Origin: Oxalicibacterium faecigallinarum
GTDB taxonomy: Bacteria; Pseudomonadota; Gammaproteobacteria; Burkholderiales; Burkholderiaceae_D
Direction of reading: 5' to 3'
NCBI RefSeq assembly: GCF_014635705.1
Contig: NZ_BMDI01000003.1
Span: 62,001 to 126,000 of the forward strand
Length of the DNA stretch: 64,000 nucleotides
Shown here piece after piece: positions 47,732 to 57,093 of the stretch. The notes below the pieces were generated by a model that saw only the letters and a list, made by a program, of their open reading frames with translations, was not told the origin of the DNA and did not search any database. The position numbers were made by a program, and so were the translations under genes. How positions within the stretch are numbered: the stretch's first letter is position 1; every line of letters starts with the position of its first letter.

Positions 47732-49417
47732 ATGAACAAGTTATGGTTGCAGTCGTATCCGCAGGGTGTGCCGGCGGAGATTGACTATAGACAATACGAT
47801 TCTCTGGTGCAGTTGCTGGAAGAGACATTCAGCAAGTATGCCGATCGTAACGCCTACGTATGCATGGACAAGTTTTTGACCTATCGCGAGGTCGACCGCT
47901 ATTCCGAATACGTCGCGGCATGGTTGCAAAGCAGCGGCCTGCCTAAAGGCGCGCGCGTGGCATTGATGATGCCCAACATTCTGCAGTATCCGATTGCACT
48001 GGCAGCTGTCCTGCGCGCCGGCTATGTGGTGGTGAACGTCAATCCCTTGTACAAACCGCGTGAGCTGCAACATCAGCTGATTGATTCCGGTGCGGAAGCC
48101 ATCATCATTCTGGAAAATTTTGCGGCGACGCTGGCACAGGTCATCGACAGCACGCAGGTCAAGCATGTGGTCGTGACCAGTATGGGTGACATGCTGGGCG
48201 GACTGAAGGGAAGTATTGTCAATCTGGTTGTGCGCCATGTAAAAAAAATGGTGCCAGCCTTTTCGCTGCCACGTGCGACCTCCTTCAAGCAGATACTGCA
48301 ACAAGGCAGCAGCATGTCGTTGCAGAAGCCGGAATTGCATCGCGAAGACATTGCGTTTCTTCAGTACACGGGCGGAACGACAGGCACGGCCAAGGGGGCG
48401 GTGCTCACTCATCGCAACATCATCGCCAATGTGTTGCAGAATGAGGCGTGGATCATGCCCGTGTTGCGCAAGCAACCGGCTGACAAGGCACTCAACTTTG
48501 TTTGTGCCTTGCCGCTATATCACATCTTCGCCCTGACGGTCTGTTGCATCACGGGCTTGCGTCTGGGCAGCATGAATATCCTGATTCCCAATCCGCGTGA
48601 CATCAAGGGTCTGATCAAGGAGCTCAAGAAATACAAATTCCATCTGCTGCCCGCAGTGAATACCTTGTACAACGGCTTGCTCAATCATCCCGATTTCAAG
48701 ACGGTCGATTTTTCAGAGCTATTGCTATGCAATGGCGGTGGCATGATGATGCAGAAGGTCGTCAGTGAACGCTGGCGCGAAGCAACCGGCGTCTCCATCA
48801 TCGAAGGTTACGGTTTGTCGGAGACATCGCCGGTGGTCACTGCCAATCCCGTCGATCTGACTGAGTTTTCCGGCACGATCGGTGTGCCAGTGCCATCGAC
48901 GGACGTGCGTATCATCGATAACAATGATATCGACGTGATGGTCGGATTGCCTGGTGAAATTGCGATTCGCGGTCCGCAAGTGATGGCTGGTTATTGGAAC
49001 AATCCGGTTGAAACATCGATGTCGATGACAAGTGATGGTTTCTTCAAATCGGGCGACATCGGCATCATGGACGAGCGCGGCTACATCAAGATTGTTGATC
49101 GCAAGAAGGACATGATTCTGGTATCCGGCTTCAATGTCTATCCAAGCGAGATCGAAGGTGTGATTGCAGCGCATCCAGGCGTACTCGAATGTGCCTGCAT
49201 CGGCGTGCCCGATCCGCATACCGGCGAAGCGGTCAAACTGTTTGTCGTCAAGCGTGATCCTGATCTAACGGAAGAAGTCCTGCTGCAATACTGCCGCGAA
49301 CAATTCACCGGTTACAAAAAACCGAAGAGCATCGAATTCCGTACCGAACTGCCCAAGACCAACGTCGGAAAAATTCTGCGTCGCGAATTGCGTGACGAGG
49401 TGCGTGCGCCAGTCTGA
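47732..49417 (+). CDS. fadD: long-chain-fatty-acid-CoA ligase
   Basis: A 561-aa AMP-forming acyl-CoA synthetase. The adenylation motif AFLQYTGGTTGTAKGAVLTH and the fatty-acid region YPQGVPAEIDYRQYDSL at the N-terminus are typical of FadD; the late motifs include EGYGLSETSPVV and FFKSGDIGIMDERGYIKIVD, ending in KTNVGKILRRELRDE. The ATG at 47732 follows GAGGTGGTGGAG. It activates exogenous fatty acids for beta-oxidation; the thioesterase gene on the opposite strand supports acyl-CoA metabolism. Confidence 0.93.
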   Translation: MNKLWLQSYPQGVPAEIDYRQYDSLVQLLEETFSKYADRNAYVCMDKFLTYREVDRYSEYVAAWLQSSGLPKGARVALMMPNILQYPIALAAVLRAGYVVVNVNPLYKPRELQHQLIDSGAEAIIILENFAATLAQVIDSTQVKHVVVTSMGDMLGGLKGSIVNLVVRHVKKMVPAFSLPRATSFKQILQQGSSMSLQKPELHREDIAFLQYTGGTTGTAKGAVLTHRNIIANVLQNEAWIMPVLRKQPADKALNFVCALPLYHIFALTVCCITGLRLGSMNILIPNPRDIKGLIKELKKYKFHLLPAVNTLYNGLLNHPDFKTVDFSELLLCNGGGMMMQKVVSERWREATGVSIIEGYGLSETSPVVTANPVDLTEFSGTIGVPVPSTDVRIIDNNDIDVMVGLPGEIAIRGPQVMAGYWNNPVETSMSMTSDGFFKSGDIGIMDERGYIKIVDRKKDMILVSGFNVYPSEIEGVIAAHPGVLECACIGVPDPHTGEAVKLFVVKRDPDLTEEVLLQYCREQFTGYKKPKSIEFRTELPKTNVGKILRRELRDEVRAPV

Positions 49418-49433
49418 CTATGGACGTGCGTGC

Positions 49434-49850
49434 TCAGTTCGTGACGGAGTCGATATGCGGCAGGAGGCGTGGTCGGCGCTGGTCGTCTGTTGCAACATAA
49501 GTGAGGGTCGCTTCCGTCACTTTGACGATATCGGTTTCAAGCTGGCTGCGTTCCGCATAGCATTCAACATTGACAGTGATCGAGGTTCTCCCTGCCTTTA
49601 CGATGTCAGCGTAGATCGATAGCAGATCGCCGACAAACACCGGTTGCTTGAAGAGGAAGGAATTGACCGCAACGGTAACAACGCGGCCGTTGGCGCGACG
49701 TGTCGCACAGACGGCGCCAGCCAGATCGACCTGTGACATGATCCATCCGCCAAAGACATCGCCATGCATATTGGCATCGCTGGGCATGGCGACGACGCGC
49801 ATCTGGGGAATTTTTCCTTGCGGAAGATTGGTGTGGTGTTCGCTTGGCAT
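49434..49850 (-). CDS. acyl-CoA thioesterase, YciA-like hot-dog fold
   Basis: A 138-aa hot-dog thioesterase. The motif PSDANMHGDVFGGWIMSQVD with its catalytic Asp and the following AGAVCATRRANGRVVTVAVN are diagnostic. The Met at 49850 is chosen because GGAG lies upstream; the 8 in-frame residues before it are not family-like. It hydrolyses acyl-CoA and is convergent with fadD. Confidence 0.9.
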   Translation of the reverse strand: MPSEHHTNLPQGKIPQMRVVAMPSDANMHGDVFGGWIMSQVDLAGAVCATRRANGRVVTVAVNSFLFKQPVFVGDLLSIYADIVKAGRTSITVNVECYAERSQLETDIVKVTEATLTYVATDDQRRPRLLPHIDSVTN

Positions 49851-49928
49851 GCTGTCTCCGGTGGGAAAAATCACGAGCCGCTACAATTCGGCTTCCGCAG
49901 AATAAACCATTCGCCAATAGTTCGCCGT

Positions 49929-51803
49929 ATGCGCCGAAATTCTTCTACCGAGCCCAGTTTGCCTCCGCATGAGGGGCGCAATGACTGGGCGGCACTCGCC
50001 ACCCTTCTTCCCTATCTTTGGACATACAAATGGCGCATCGGTCTGGCGCTGGTGTGTCTGATTGCCGCCAAGATGGCGAATGTCGGCGTTCCGCTCGTTC
50101 TCAAGAATCTGATTGACAGTCTGACGCTGCCAACTGGCAGCATGCAGGCAATGCTGGTTTTGCCGGTGGGGATACTGATTGCCTATGGCGTGTTGCGGCT
50201 ATCGACGACGCTGCTTACGGAATTGCGGGAGTATCTGTTTGCGCGCGTCACGCAACGGGCCGTGCGCACCATTGCACTCAAGGTTTTCCAGCACTTGCAC
50301 GCCTTGTCGATGCGTTTCCATCTGAATCGCCAGACCGGCGGCATGACGCGTGACATCGAGCGTGGTACGCGGGGCATATCGTCTCTCGTGTCGTATACCT
50401 TGTTCAGTATTCTGCCGACTTTGGTGGAAATTACCTTGGTGCTGGTGTATCTGGCCTTGCACTACGACATCTGGTTTACGTTGATCACGCTGGGCGCATT
50501 GATCAGTTATGTGATTTTTACCATTGTCGTGACGGAATGGCGTACGCACTTTCGTCGCACCATGAATGATCTGGATTCCAAAGCCAGTACGCGTGCGATT
50601 GACTCGCTGATCAATTACGAGACGGTCAAGTACTTTGGCAACGAGGAGTACGAAGCCAGGCGTTACGACGAAGGCTTGCAGCGTTACGAGCGAGCCGCTG
50701 TCAAATCGCAGTCATCGCTATCGCTGTTGAATACGGGCCAGTCGAGCATCATCGCGCTTGCCGTGACGCTGATTCTGTGGCGTGCGACACAACAGGTGAT
50801 TGATGGTCGCATGACGCTGGGCGATCTGGTGCTGGTGAATGCCTTCATGATCCAGCTTTATATTCCGCTCAATTTTCTGGGTGTGATTTATCGCGAAATC
50901 AAGCAGAGCATGGCGGATATGGAGAGACTGTTTTCCTTGCTCGAGCAGAACAAGGAAATTGCCGATGCGGAGAATGCGACGCCGCTGCAAACGCGTGGCG
51001 CAGAGATTGCATTCTCACACGTGGACTTTGGCTACGAAAGCAATCGGCAGATTCTGCATGATGTCGATTTCACGATCGCGGCAGGAACAACGACGGCCGT
51101 GGTCGGACACAGTGGCTCAGGTAAATCCACATTGTCGCGCCTGTTGTTTCGTTTCTACGATGTCAATGCCGGCAGCATCATGATCGATGGCCAGGATATC
51201 CGCACGGTGTCGCAGCAGTCCTTGCGTCAGGCGATTGGTATCGTGCCGCAGGATACGGTTCTGTTTAACGATACGATCGAATACAACATTGCCTACGGAC
51301 GTCCCGGTGCGCAGCGCAGCGACATTGTTGCCGCTGCAAAATCGGCTTACATTCACGATTTCATCGAGTCGCTTCCCAATGGCTATGACACGATGGTCGG
51401 CGAGCGTGGCCTCAAACTGTCCGGTGGCGAGAAGCAACGTGTGGCGATTGCGCGTACCTTGCTCAAGCAGCCCGCCATCCTGATCTTTGATGAGGCCACA
51501 TCGGCGCTGGATACGCATGCAGAGCAGGCGATCCAGTCGCAACTCAAGGAGATTGCGCGGGACCGGACCACCTTGGTGATTGCCCATCGGCTCTCTACAA
51601 TTGTCGATGCGGCGCAGATTTTGGTACTGGAGCACGGACGTATCATCGAGCGCGGTACGCATGTGCAGTTGCTTGCCGCGAATGGCACATATGCCAGTAT
51701 GTGGCGACATCAGATCCAGCAACGCGTGGCGGAAGAAGCATTGGCGGCGGAGCCTGATTTGCTGGACACAGTGGCTGAAACCGGGAATTCTGTGTTACGC
51801 TAG
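49929..51803 (+). CDS. Atm1-type ABC exporter (heavy metal/glutathione family)
   Basis: A 624-aa half-transporter. Six hydrophobic segments occupy residues about 30-320, with MRFHLNRQTGGMTRDIERGT in the coupling region typical of ATM1/HMT1 proteins. ATPase motifs: Walker A GHSGSGKSTLSRLLFRFYDV, signature LSGGEKQRVAIAR, Walker B AILIFDEATSALD and the switch in VIAHRLSTI. The NYETVKYFGNEEYEARRYDE phrase is typical of the mitochondrial-like Atm1 branch, which exports glutathione conjugates. The Met at 49929 is the family-like start. Confidence 0.88.
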   Translation: MRRNSSTEPSLPPHEGRNDWAALATLLPYLWTYKWRIGLALVCLIAAKMANVGVPLVLKNLIDSLTLPTGSMQAMLVLPVGILIAYGVLRLSTTLLTELREYLFARVTQRAVRTIALKVFQHLHALSMRFHLNRQTGGMTRDIERGTRGISSLVSYTLFSILPTLVEITLVLVYLALHYDIWFTLITLGALISYVIFTIVVTEWRTHFRRTMNDLDSKASTRAIDSLINYETVKYFGNEEYEARRYDEGLQRYERAAVKSQSSLSLLNTGQSSIIALAVTLILWRATQQVIDGRMTLGDLVLVNAFMIQLYIPLNFLGVIYREIKQSMADMERLFSLLEQNKEIADAENATPLQTRGAEIAFSHVDFGYESNRQILHDVDFTIAAGTTTAVVGHSGSGKSTLSRLLFRFYDVNAGSIMIDGQDIRTVSQQSLRQAIGIVPQDTVLFNDTIEYNIAYGRPGAQRSDIVAAAKSAYIHDFIESLPNGYDTMVGERGLKLSGGEKQRVAIARTLLKQPAILIFDEATSALDTHAEQAIQSQLKEIARDRTTLVIAHRLSTIVDAAQILVLEHGRIIERGTHVQLLAANGTYASMWRHQIQQRVAEEALAAEPDLLDTVAETGNSVLR

Positions 51804-51969
51804 ACGAGAGGAGGCACGTCCATCGCGCGTGCACGGAACCGAATCAGGAAAACACGTTCTATGAAGAAAGCCTGCACTAGAAACGTTTCTGTTTCTTGCA
51901 TGGCCTGGAAATTGCACAAGGATACATATTCAGAATAAAGCAGTAGCCATCATTCCTCGAGGAGCGTGT

Positions 51970-52878
51970 ATGAACTGGATGAAGTGGTGTGGCGTGTGGG
52001 CAGGCGCCATCGCCTGTGCCGGCACAATGCAAGTCGCGCAGGCGCAGGTGCCGGAGCTGACCGGCACGCTCAAGAAGATCAACGCAACCGGCACGCTAGC
52101 CATCGGTTATCGCGAAACCTCCATTCCGTTTTCCTATCTCGACAATCGTGCCGAACCGATCGGTTATGCGATTGATCTGTGCATGAAGATTGTGGATCAG
52201 GTCAAACTGACTCTGAATCGCCCCGATCTGAAAATCCGTATGTTGCCAGTAACATCCAGCAATCGTATTCCCCTGCTGCGGAATGGCACCATCGATCTGG
52301 AGTGCGGCTCCACCACCAACTCCAAGGTACGTCAAAAGCAGGTTGCGTTTGGCCCCACCTATTTTCTTGTGAATATCCGTGCAGCCGTTAAGAAATCATC
52401 CGGCATCGAGACCTTGGCGCAGCTGGATAATCGCGCCGTGGCGGCAACCTCCGGCACCACATCGGTGGCATTGCTGCGTGCACATCAACGTGGCAAGGAA
52501 ATGCGCCTGAAGGAGATCTACGGCAAGGATCACGCGGAATCTTTCTTGCTGATGGCAGAGGACCGCGCATCCGCTTTCGTCATCGATGACATTCTTCTGG
52601 CAGGGCAGATTGCCAATGCCAAGAAGCCTGAGCTTTACAGGATTCTGCCGGAATCTTTGCGGCAGGAGCCTTACAGCATGATGCTGCGTCGTGATGATCC
52701 GCAATTCAAGGCCCTGGTCGACAAGGCGGTAGGCGACGTCATGCGTTCTGGCGAAATCTACGCCTTGTATGACAAATGGTTTGTACAGCCGATTCCACCA
52801 CGTCGACTCAATTTGCATTTTCCCTTGACGGATGCATTGCGTGAACAGTTTCAGCATCCGAACGATGAAGGGGTTTGA
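51970..52878 (+). CDS. gltI: glutamate/aspartate ABC transporter, periplasmic binding protein
   Basis: A 302-aa exported binding protein: signal peptide MNWMKWCGVWAGAIACAGTM, cleavage after AQA. The mature part has LAIGYRETSIPFSYLDNRAE and the ligand-binding DLECGSTTNSKVRQKQVAFG, the latter typical of GltI. A GAGGAGCGTGT ribosome site precedes the ATG. It is the first gene of gltIJKL, the most highly translated by design. Confidence 0.93.
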   Translation: MNWMKWCGVWAGAIACAGTMQVAQAQVPELTGTLKKINATGTLAIGYRETSIPFSYLDNRAEPIGYAIDLCMKIVDQVKLTLNRPDLKIRMLPVTSSNRIPLLRNGTIDLECGSTTNSKVRQKQVAFGPTYFLVNIRAAVKKSSGIETLAQLDNRAVAATSGTTSVALLRAHQRGKEMRLKEIYGKDHAESFLLMAEDRASAFVIDDILLAGQIANAKKPELYRILPESLRQEPYSMMLRRDDPQFKALVDKAVGDVMRSGEIYALYDKWFVQPIPPRRLNLHFPLTDALREQFQHPNDEGV

Positions 52879-52935
52879 TATGCGTTGTATTCCGATTGCA
52901 TTTGCATGGCAGGTCAGAGAGGGAGGTCGCGCATC

Positions 52936-53667
52936 ATGGAGCTAGGCATTTTCTTTCAGCCAATGGGTGAGGGTGACCCGACCTGGGGCGTCATGCTGCT
53001 TTCAGGACTGGGGTGGACACTAGCCGTGGCGGCGCTGGCCTGGATCATGGCGTTTGTGCTGGGTTCGCTTATCGGTATTGCACGCACCACAGACAAGCGC
53101 TGGCTGGTGATGCTGGGCGGTGCCTATGTTGAACTGTTCCGTAACATTCCCTTGCTCGTGCAGTTCTTCGTCTGGTACTTCGTCGTTCCCGGAGTGATTC
53201 CAGCGGTCAAGAATATCGTCATCGAACTCGATCCGATTACGCATCAGTTCGTTACTGCCGTCCTCTGTCTGGGCTTCTTTACGGCAGCGCGGATTGCCGA
53301 GCAGGTGCGTTCCGGCATAGAGACATTGCCGCGTGGGCAGCGCAACGCCGGTTATGCGTTGGGACTGACGCAGATGCAAACGTATCGCTATGTGTTGTTG
53401 CCGATGGCGTATCGCATGATTATTCCGCCGATGACCTCCGAGCTGATGAATCTGATCAAGAACACGGCGGTTGCCTATTCCATTGGTTTGGTTGAGCTCT
53501 TCTTCCGTACACGTGAAATGGGCGAAACGACATTCCGCTATTTCGAAGCCTTCGCTGCCGCCACGCTGATGTATCTGGTTATCGCCTTGCTGGCCAACCG
53601 CCTGATGGCTTTGGTGGAAAGACGATTGGCGATTCCGGGACAGGCCGCGGGAGGTCGCCATGTTTGA
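52936..53667 (+). CDS. gltJ: glutamate/aspartate ABC transporter permease GltJ
   Basis: A 243-aa inner-membrane permease with about five hydrophobic segments and the permease EAA-type loop ETLPRGQRNAGYALGLTQMQ, which contacts the ATPase. The start ATG at 52936 has GGGAGG upstream. gltK starts within its last codons (8-bp overlap). Confidence 0.92.
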   Translation: MELGIFFQPMGEGDPTWGVMLLSGLGWTLAVAALAWIMAFVLGSLIGIARTTDKRWLVMLGGAYVELFRNIPLLVQFFVWYFVVPGVIPAVKNIVIELDPITHQFVTAVLCLGFFTAARIAEQVRSGIETLPRGQRNAGYALGLTQMQTYRYVLLPMAYRMIIPPMTSELMNLIKNTAVAYSIGLVELFFRTREMGETTFRYFEAFAAATLMYLVIALLANRLMALVERRLAIPGQAAGGRHV

Positions 53668-54346
53668 TTTTGACTTTGCTGTCATCGCCGATAGCTGGCC
53701 TTTGCTGCTGCTGGGGTTGCAATACACGATTCAGTTGACGGTGGTGGCAACGATTGGCGGTGTGTTGTTCGGTACCTTGCTGGCATTGGCGCGGCTTTCC
53801 AGTAACCGTACGTTGTCGATGCTGGCGGGTGGTTACGTCAATGTGATGCGATCGATTCCGCTATTGCTGGTGATCTTCTGGTTCTATTTTCTGTTTCCGT
53901 TAGGGATGCAGTGGATAACAGGATCGGAGTGGCCGATTGCAATTGGTGCCGATCGTTCTGCCTATATCACCTTCATTCTTTTCGAAGCCGCTTACTTCTG
54001 CGAAATCATGCGCGCTGGTATTCAGAGCGTGCCGAGAGGGCAGGTGAATGCAGGTTATGCGCTGGGTTTGAATTACGGACAGTCGATGCGCCTGATCGTC
54101 TTGCCGCAGGCGTGGCGTAACGTGCTGCCCTTGTTGCTCACGCAAACCATCATTCTGTTTCAGGACGTCTCGCTGGTGTCGCTGCTCAACGTCACAGATT
54201 TTGTCGGTGCAGCTGTCAAGATTGCACAGCGCGACAGCCGTGTGGTGGAGATGTATCTGTTCATCGCTGTTTTCTACTTTTTCATGAGTCTGGGTTTGTC
54301 CATGATCGTCAAGCAGATTCAGAAACGCACGGCCATCATTCGCTAG
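53660..54346 (+). CDS. gltK: glutamate/aspartate ABC transporter permease GltK
   Basis: A 228-aa permease partner of GltJ, with similar helices and the EAA loop SVPRGQVNAGYALGLNYGQS. It overlaps gltJ by 8 bp; gltL follows after 31 bp. Confidence 0.92.
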   Translation: MFDFDFAVIADSWPLLLLGLQYTIQLTVVATIGGVLFGTLLALARLSSNRTLSMLAGGYVNVMRSIPLLLVIFWFYFLFPLGMQWITGSEWPIAIGADRSAYITFILFEAAYFCEIMRAGIQSVPRGQVNAGYALGLNYGQSMRLIVLPQAWRNVLPLLLTQTIILFQDVSLVSLLNVTDFVGAAVKIAQRDSRVVEMYLFIAVFYFFMSLGLSMIVKQIQKRTAIIR

Positions 54347-54377
54347 CCAGACCTAATTGCAACCGGAGGAGCAAGTC

Positions 54378-55103
54378 ATGATCGAAATGGAAAACGTCAG
54401 CAAGTGGTACGGCAATTTTCAGGTGCTGACCGATTGCACAACGCAGGTCGCCAAAGGGGATGTGGTGGTCGTGTGCGGTCCATCCGGTTCGGGAAAATCG
54501 ACGTTGATCAAGACCGTGAACGGACTGGAGCCATTTCAAAAAGGACGTATCACGGTGGATGGCACCGTCGTCGGTGCACCGGAAACGAATATGTCAAAAC
54601 TGCGCTCGCGGATTGGCATGGTGTTTCAGAATTTTGAGCTGTTCCCGCATCTTTCTATTCGCCAGAATCTGACGCTGGGCCAGGTCAAGGTACTTGGCCG
54701 GAGTGAAGAAGAAGCGGCAGAGCGCGGCCTCAAGTATCTGGATCGTGTGGGTTTGCTGGCGCACAAGGATAAGTTTCCCGGGCAATTGTCCGGCGGTCAG
54801 CAACAACGTGTTGCGATTGCACGCGCGTTGTCGATGGATCCGATGGCGATGCTGTTTGATGAGCCAACGTCTGCACTTGATCCTGAAATGATCAATGAAG
54901 TGTTGGATGTCATGGTCGGCCTCGCGCAGGAAGGCATGACCATGATGGTGGTTACCCATGAAATGGGATTTGCGCGAAAAGTTGCCAATCGTGTCATTTT
55001 CATGGACAAGGGGGCCATCATTGAAGATTGCACCAAGGATGAATTTTTCGGCAGCGCGCGCTCCGAACGTGCGCAAGATTTCCTGGCCAAAATCCTGCAT
55101 TGA
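54378..55103 (+). CDS. gltL: glutamate/aspartate ABC transporter ATP-binding protein
   Basis: A 241-aa ATPase: Walker A GPSGSGKSTLIKTVNGLEPF, signature LSGGQQQRVAIARALS, Walker B AMLFDEPTSALDPEM, and switch His in VVTHEMGFARKV, the latter typical of polar amino-acid importers. The ATG at 54378 has CGGAGGAG upstream; 7 upstream codons in frame are untranslated. It completes the operon. Confidence 0.94.
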   Translation: MIEMENVSKWYGNFQVLTDCTTQVAKGDVVVVCGPSGSGKSTLIKTVNGLEPFQKGRITVDGTVVGAPETNMSKLRSRIGMVFQNFELFPHLSIRQNLTLGQVKVLGRSEEEAAERGLKYLDRVGLLAHKDKFPGQLSGGQQQRVAIARALSMDPMAMLFDEPTSALDPEMINEVLDVMVGLAQEGMTMMVVTHEMGFARKVANRVIFMDKGAIIEDCTKDEFFGSARSERAQDFLAKILH

Positions 55104-55187
55104 TCATCGCCACTGGCATCCGGCCAATCGAGTCGGAATTCGTCGTCCGAACAGGTAAAATGGCGGGGTTCAAAGAAAGACCTCGCC

Positions 55188-56258
55188 ATGACCACACATT
55201 CCGCATCCGATACCGCAAGCAAGCAACCTTCTCAACTCACGATCACCCGTCCCGACGACTGGCATCTGCATCTGCGCGATGGCGCAGCGCTTGCCGCGGT
55301 ACTGCCGGACACAGCGCGCCAGTTCGCGCGCGCGATCGTGATGCCGAATCTCAAGCCACCTGTTACGACGACCGAGCAAGCCGTTGCCTATCGCGCGCGC
55401 ATTCTTGCCGCCTTGCCGGCTGGTATGCAGTTCGAGCCGTTGATGACGCTGTATCTGACTGATAACACGCCACCGGAAGAAATCGTGCGCGCCAAGGAAA
55501 GCGGTGTTGTCCATGCCGTAAAGCTGTATCCGGCCGGCGCGACGACCAATTCGGATGCAGGTGTCAGCAGTCTGTCCAAATGCATGAAGACGCTGGAAAT
55601 GATGCAGAAGGTTGGCATGCCTTTCCTCGTGCATGGCGAAGTCACCGATCCGGGCATTGATCTGTTTGATCGCGAGGCGGAATTCATCGAGCGTGTGATG
55701 AAGCCGTTGCGTCGCGACATGCCGGAACTCAAAGTCGTGTTCGAACACATCACCACCAAGGATGCTGCCGAGTATGTGGCGGCAGCGGATCAGTATGTGG
55801 CTGCCACGATTACACCGCAGCATCTGCTGTACAACCGCAACGAGATTTTCAAAGGCGGCATTCGCCCGCATTACTACTGCCTGCCTGTTCTCAAGCGCGA
55901 GGTGCATCGTCAGGCACTGGTTGCTGCAGCAACCTCGGGCAGCAGCAAGTTTTTCCTTGGCACGGATTCGGCGCCGCATCCGAAAGGCATGAAGGAGCAC
56001 GCGTGCGGTTGCGCTGGCTGCTATACCGCACTGCATGCACTGGAGCTGTATGCAGAAGCCTTTGATCGCGTCAATGCACTGGACAAGCTGGAAGGATTTG
56101 CCAGCTTCCACGGGCCAGATTTTTACAATCTGCCGCGTAACACGGCAACGGTGACCTTGCGTCGCGAGACGTGGGAAATTCCGGCAGAGCTGCCGATGGG
56201 TAATAACACACTGGTGCCGCTGGCGGCCGGTGAGACGATGGGATGGAAGTTCGTCTGA
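55188..56258 (+). CDS. pyrC: dihydroorotase (class II)
   Basis: A 356-aa zinc amidohydrolase of pyrimidine synthesis that cyclises carbamoyl-aspartate. Metal ligands are in [11 protein letters not shown] (HxH), [15 protein letters not shown] (carboxylated Lys), LVHGEV and FEHITTKDA; the catalytic Asp is in GTDSAPHPK. It begins [15 protein letters not shown], a variable N-terminus. No pyr neighbours are present. Confidence 0.96.
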   Translation: MTTHSASDTASKQPSQLTITRPDDWHLHLRDGAALAAVLPDTARQFARAIVMPNLKPPVTTTEQAVAYRARILAALPAGMQFEPLMTLYLTDNTPPEEIVRAKESGVVHAVKLYPAGATTNSDAGVSSLSKCMKTLEMMQKVGMPFLVHGEVTDPGIDLFDREAEFIERVMKPLRRDMPELKVVFEHITTKDAAEYVAAADQYVAATITPQHLLYNRNEIFKGGIRPHYYCLPVLKREVHRQALVAAATSGSSKFFLGTDSAPHPKGMKEHACGCAGCYTALHALELYAEAFDRVNALDKLEGFASFHGPDFYNLPRNTATVTLRRETWEIPAELPMGNNTLVPLAAGETMGWKFV

Positions 56259-56297
56259 TCGTTTGCGTGTGAACGTGGTTTATCCGTTTTTCTCTGC

Positions 56298-57068
56298 ATG
56301 ACATCATCCTGCCTTGCACAGATCGACTGGTCACGTCCGTGGCTGGCTTCCGTGCGCCCCACGGGCGAAGCGTTGGCGCAATCCGCGAACTGGCGTCACG
56401 CCTGTAACGCGCGCATGCAGGCCATGGCCTTGCGTAATCATCGTGGGTTGATGCTGCAATGTGTGCCGCAAGAGGCGTTACCGCAGGGTATGGCTTATGA
56501 ACAGTTCATCAGCGATACCGGCAACATTCCGACTCGCGATAACCTGCATGACTTCTTCAATGCTTTGGTCTGGTTGCATTATCCGAAGATCAAGGTGCAG
56601 CTCAATCGTTTGCAGGCGCAGGAGATTGCGCGTGCCGGGCCGGACGCGCCGCGTGGCAGTGTCCGCGATGCTGCCACCATCTTCGATGAAAATGCAGTGC
56701 TGCTGGTGACAGACAAGCCGATATTCATCGATGCGCTACGAGCGCATGCATGGCAACAACTGTTTGTGAAAGCGCGTGCCGACTTTGAGCAGCACTGTCA
56801 CCCCTTGCTGTTTGGTCATGCGCTGATGGAGAAACTGGTGGCGCCACGCAAGCCAATCACCGGTCATATCTGGTTTGTCGCCTTGCCGGCTTCGGCCAGC
56901 GCTGGCGAGATAGATGCGTATGTTGCAGCGCAGCTGGCGAGAGGATTATCGACGGCGGATTTTTCTCCACTCCCTGTTCTGGGGGTGCCCGGCTGGTGGC
57001 CTGAGCAGAACGAGGATTTCTACGCGGACGTTAGCGTCTTCCGCCCCAAGCGAAGCGAAAGACGCTGA
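56298..57068 (+). CDS. DUF3025 family protein
   Basis: A 256-aa soluble protein of the DUF3025 family, common in proteobacteria and of unknown function. Family phrases are DNLHDFFNALVWLHYPKIK, the DENAVLLVTDKPIFIDALR segment and LFVKARADFEQHCHPLLFGH. It follows pyrC by 39 bp on the same strand. Confidence 0.85.
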   Translation: MTSSCLAQIDWSRPWLASVRPTGEALAQSANWRHACNARMQAMALRNHRGLMLQCVPQEALPQGMAYEQFISDTGNIPTRDNLHDFFNALVWLHYPKIKVQLNRLQAQEIARAGPDAPRGSVRDAATIFDENAVLLVTDKPIFIDALRAHAWQQLFVKARADFEQHCHPLLFGHALMEKLVAPRKPITGHIWFVALPASASAGEIDAYVAAQLARGLSTADFSPLPVLGVPGWWPEQNEDFYADVSVFRPKRSERR

Positions 57069-57093
57069 ATGGTCAGGTTGTTGTGACGAGAGA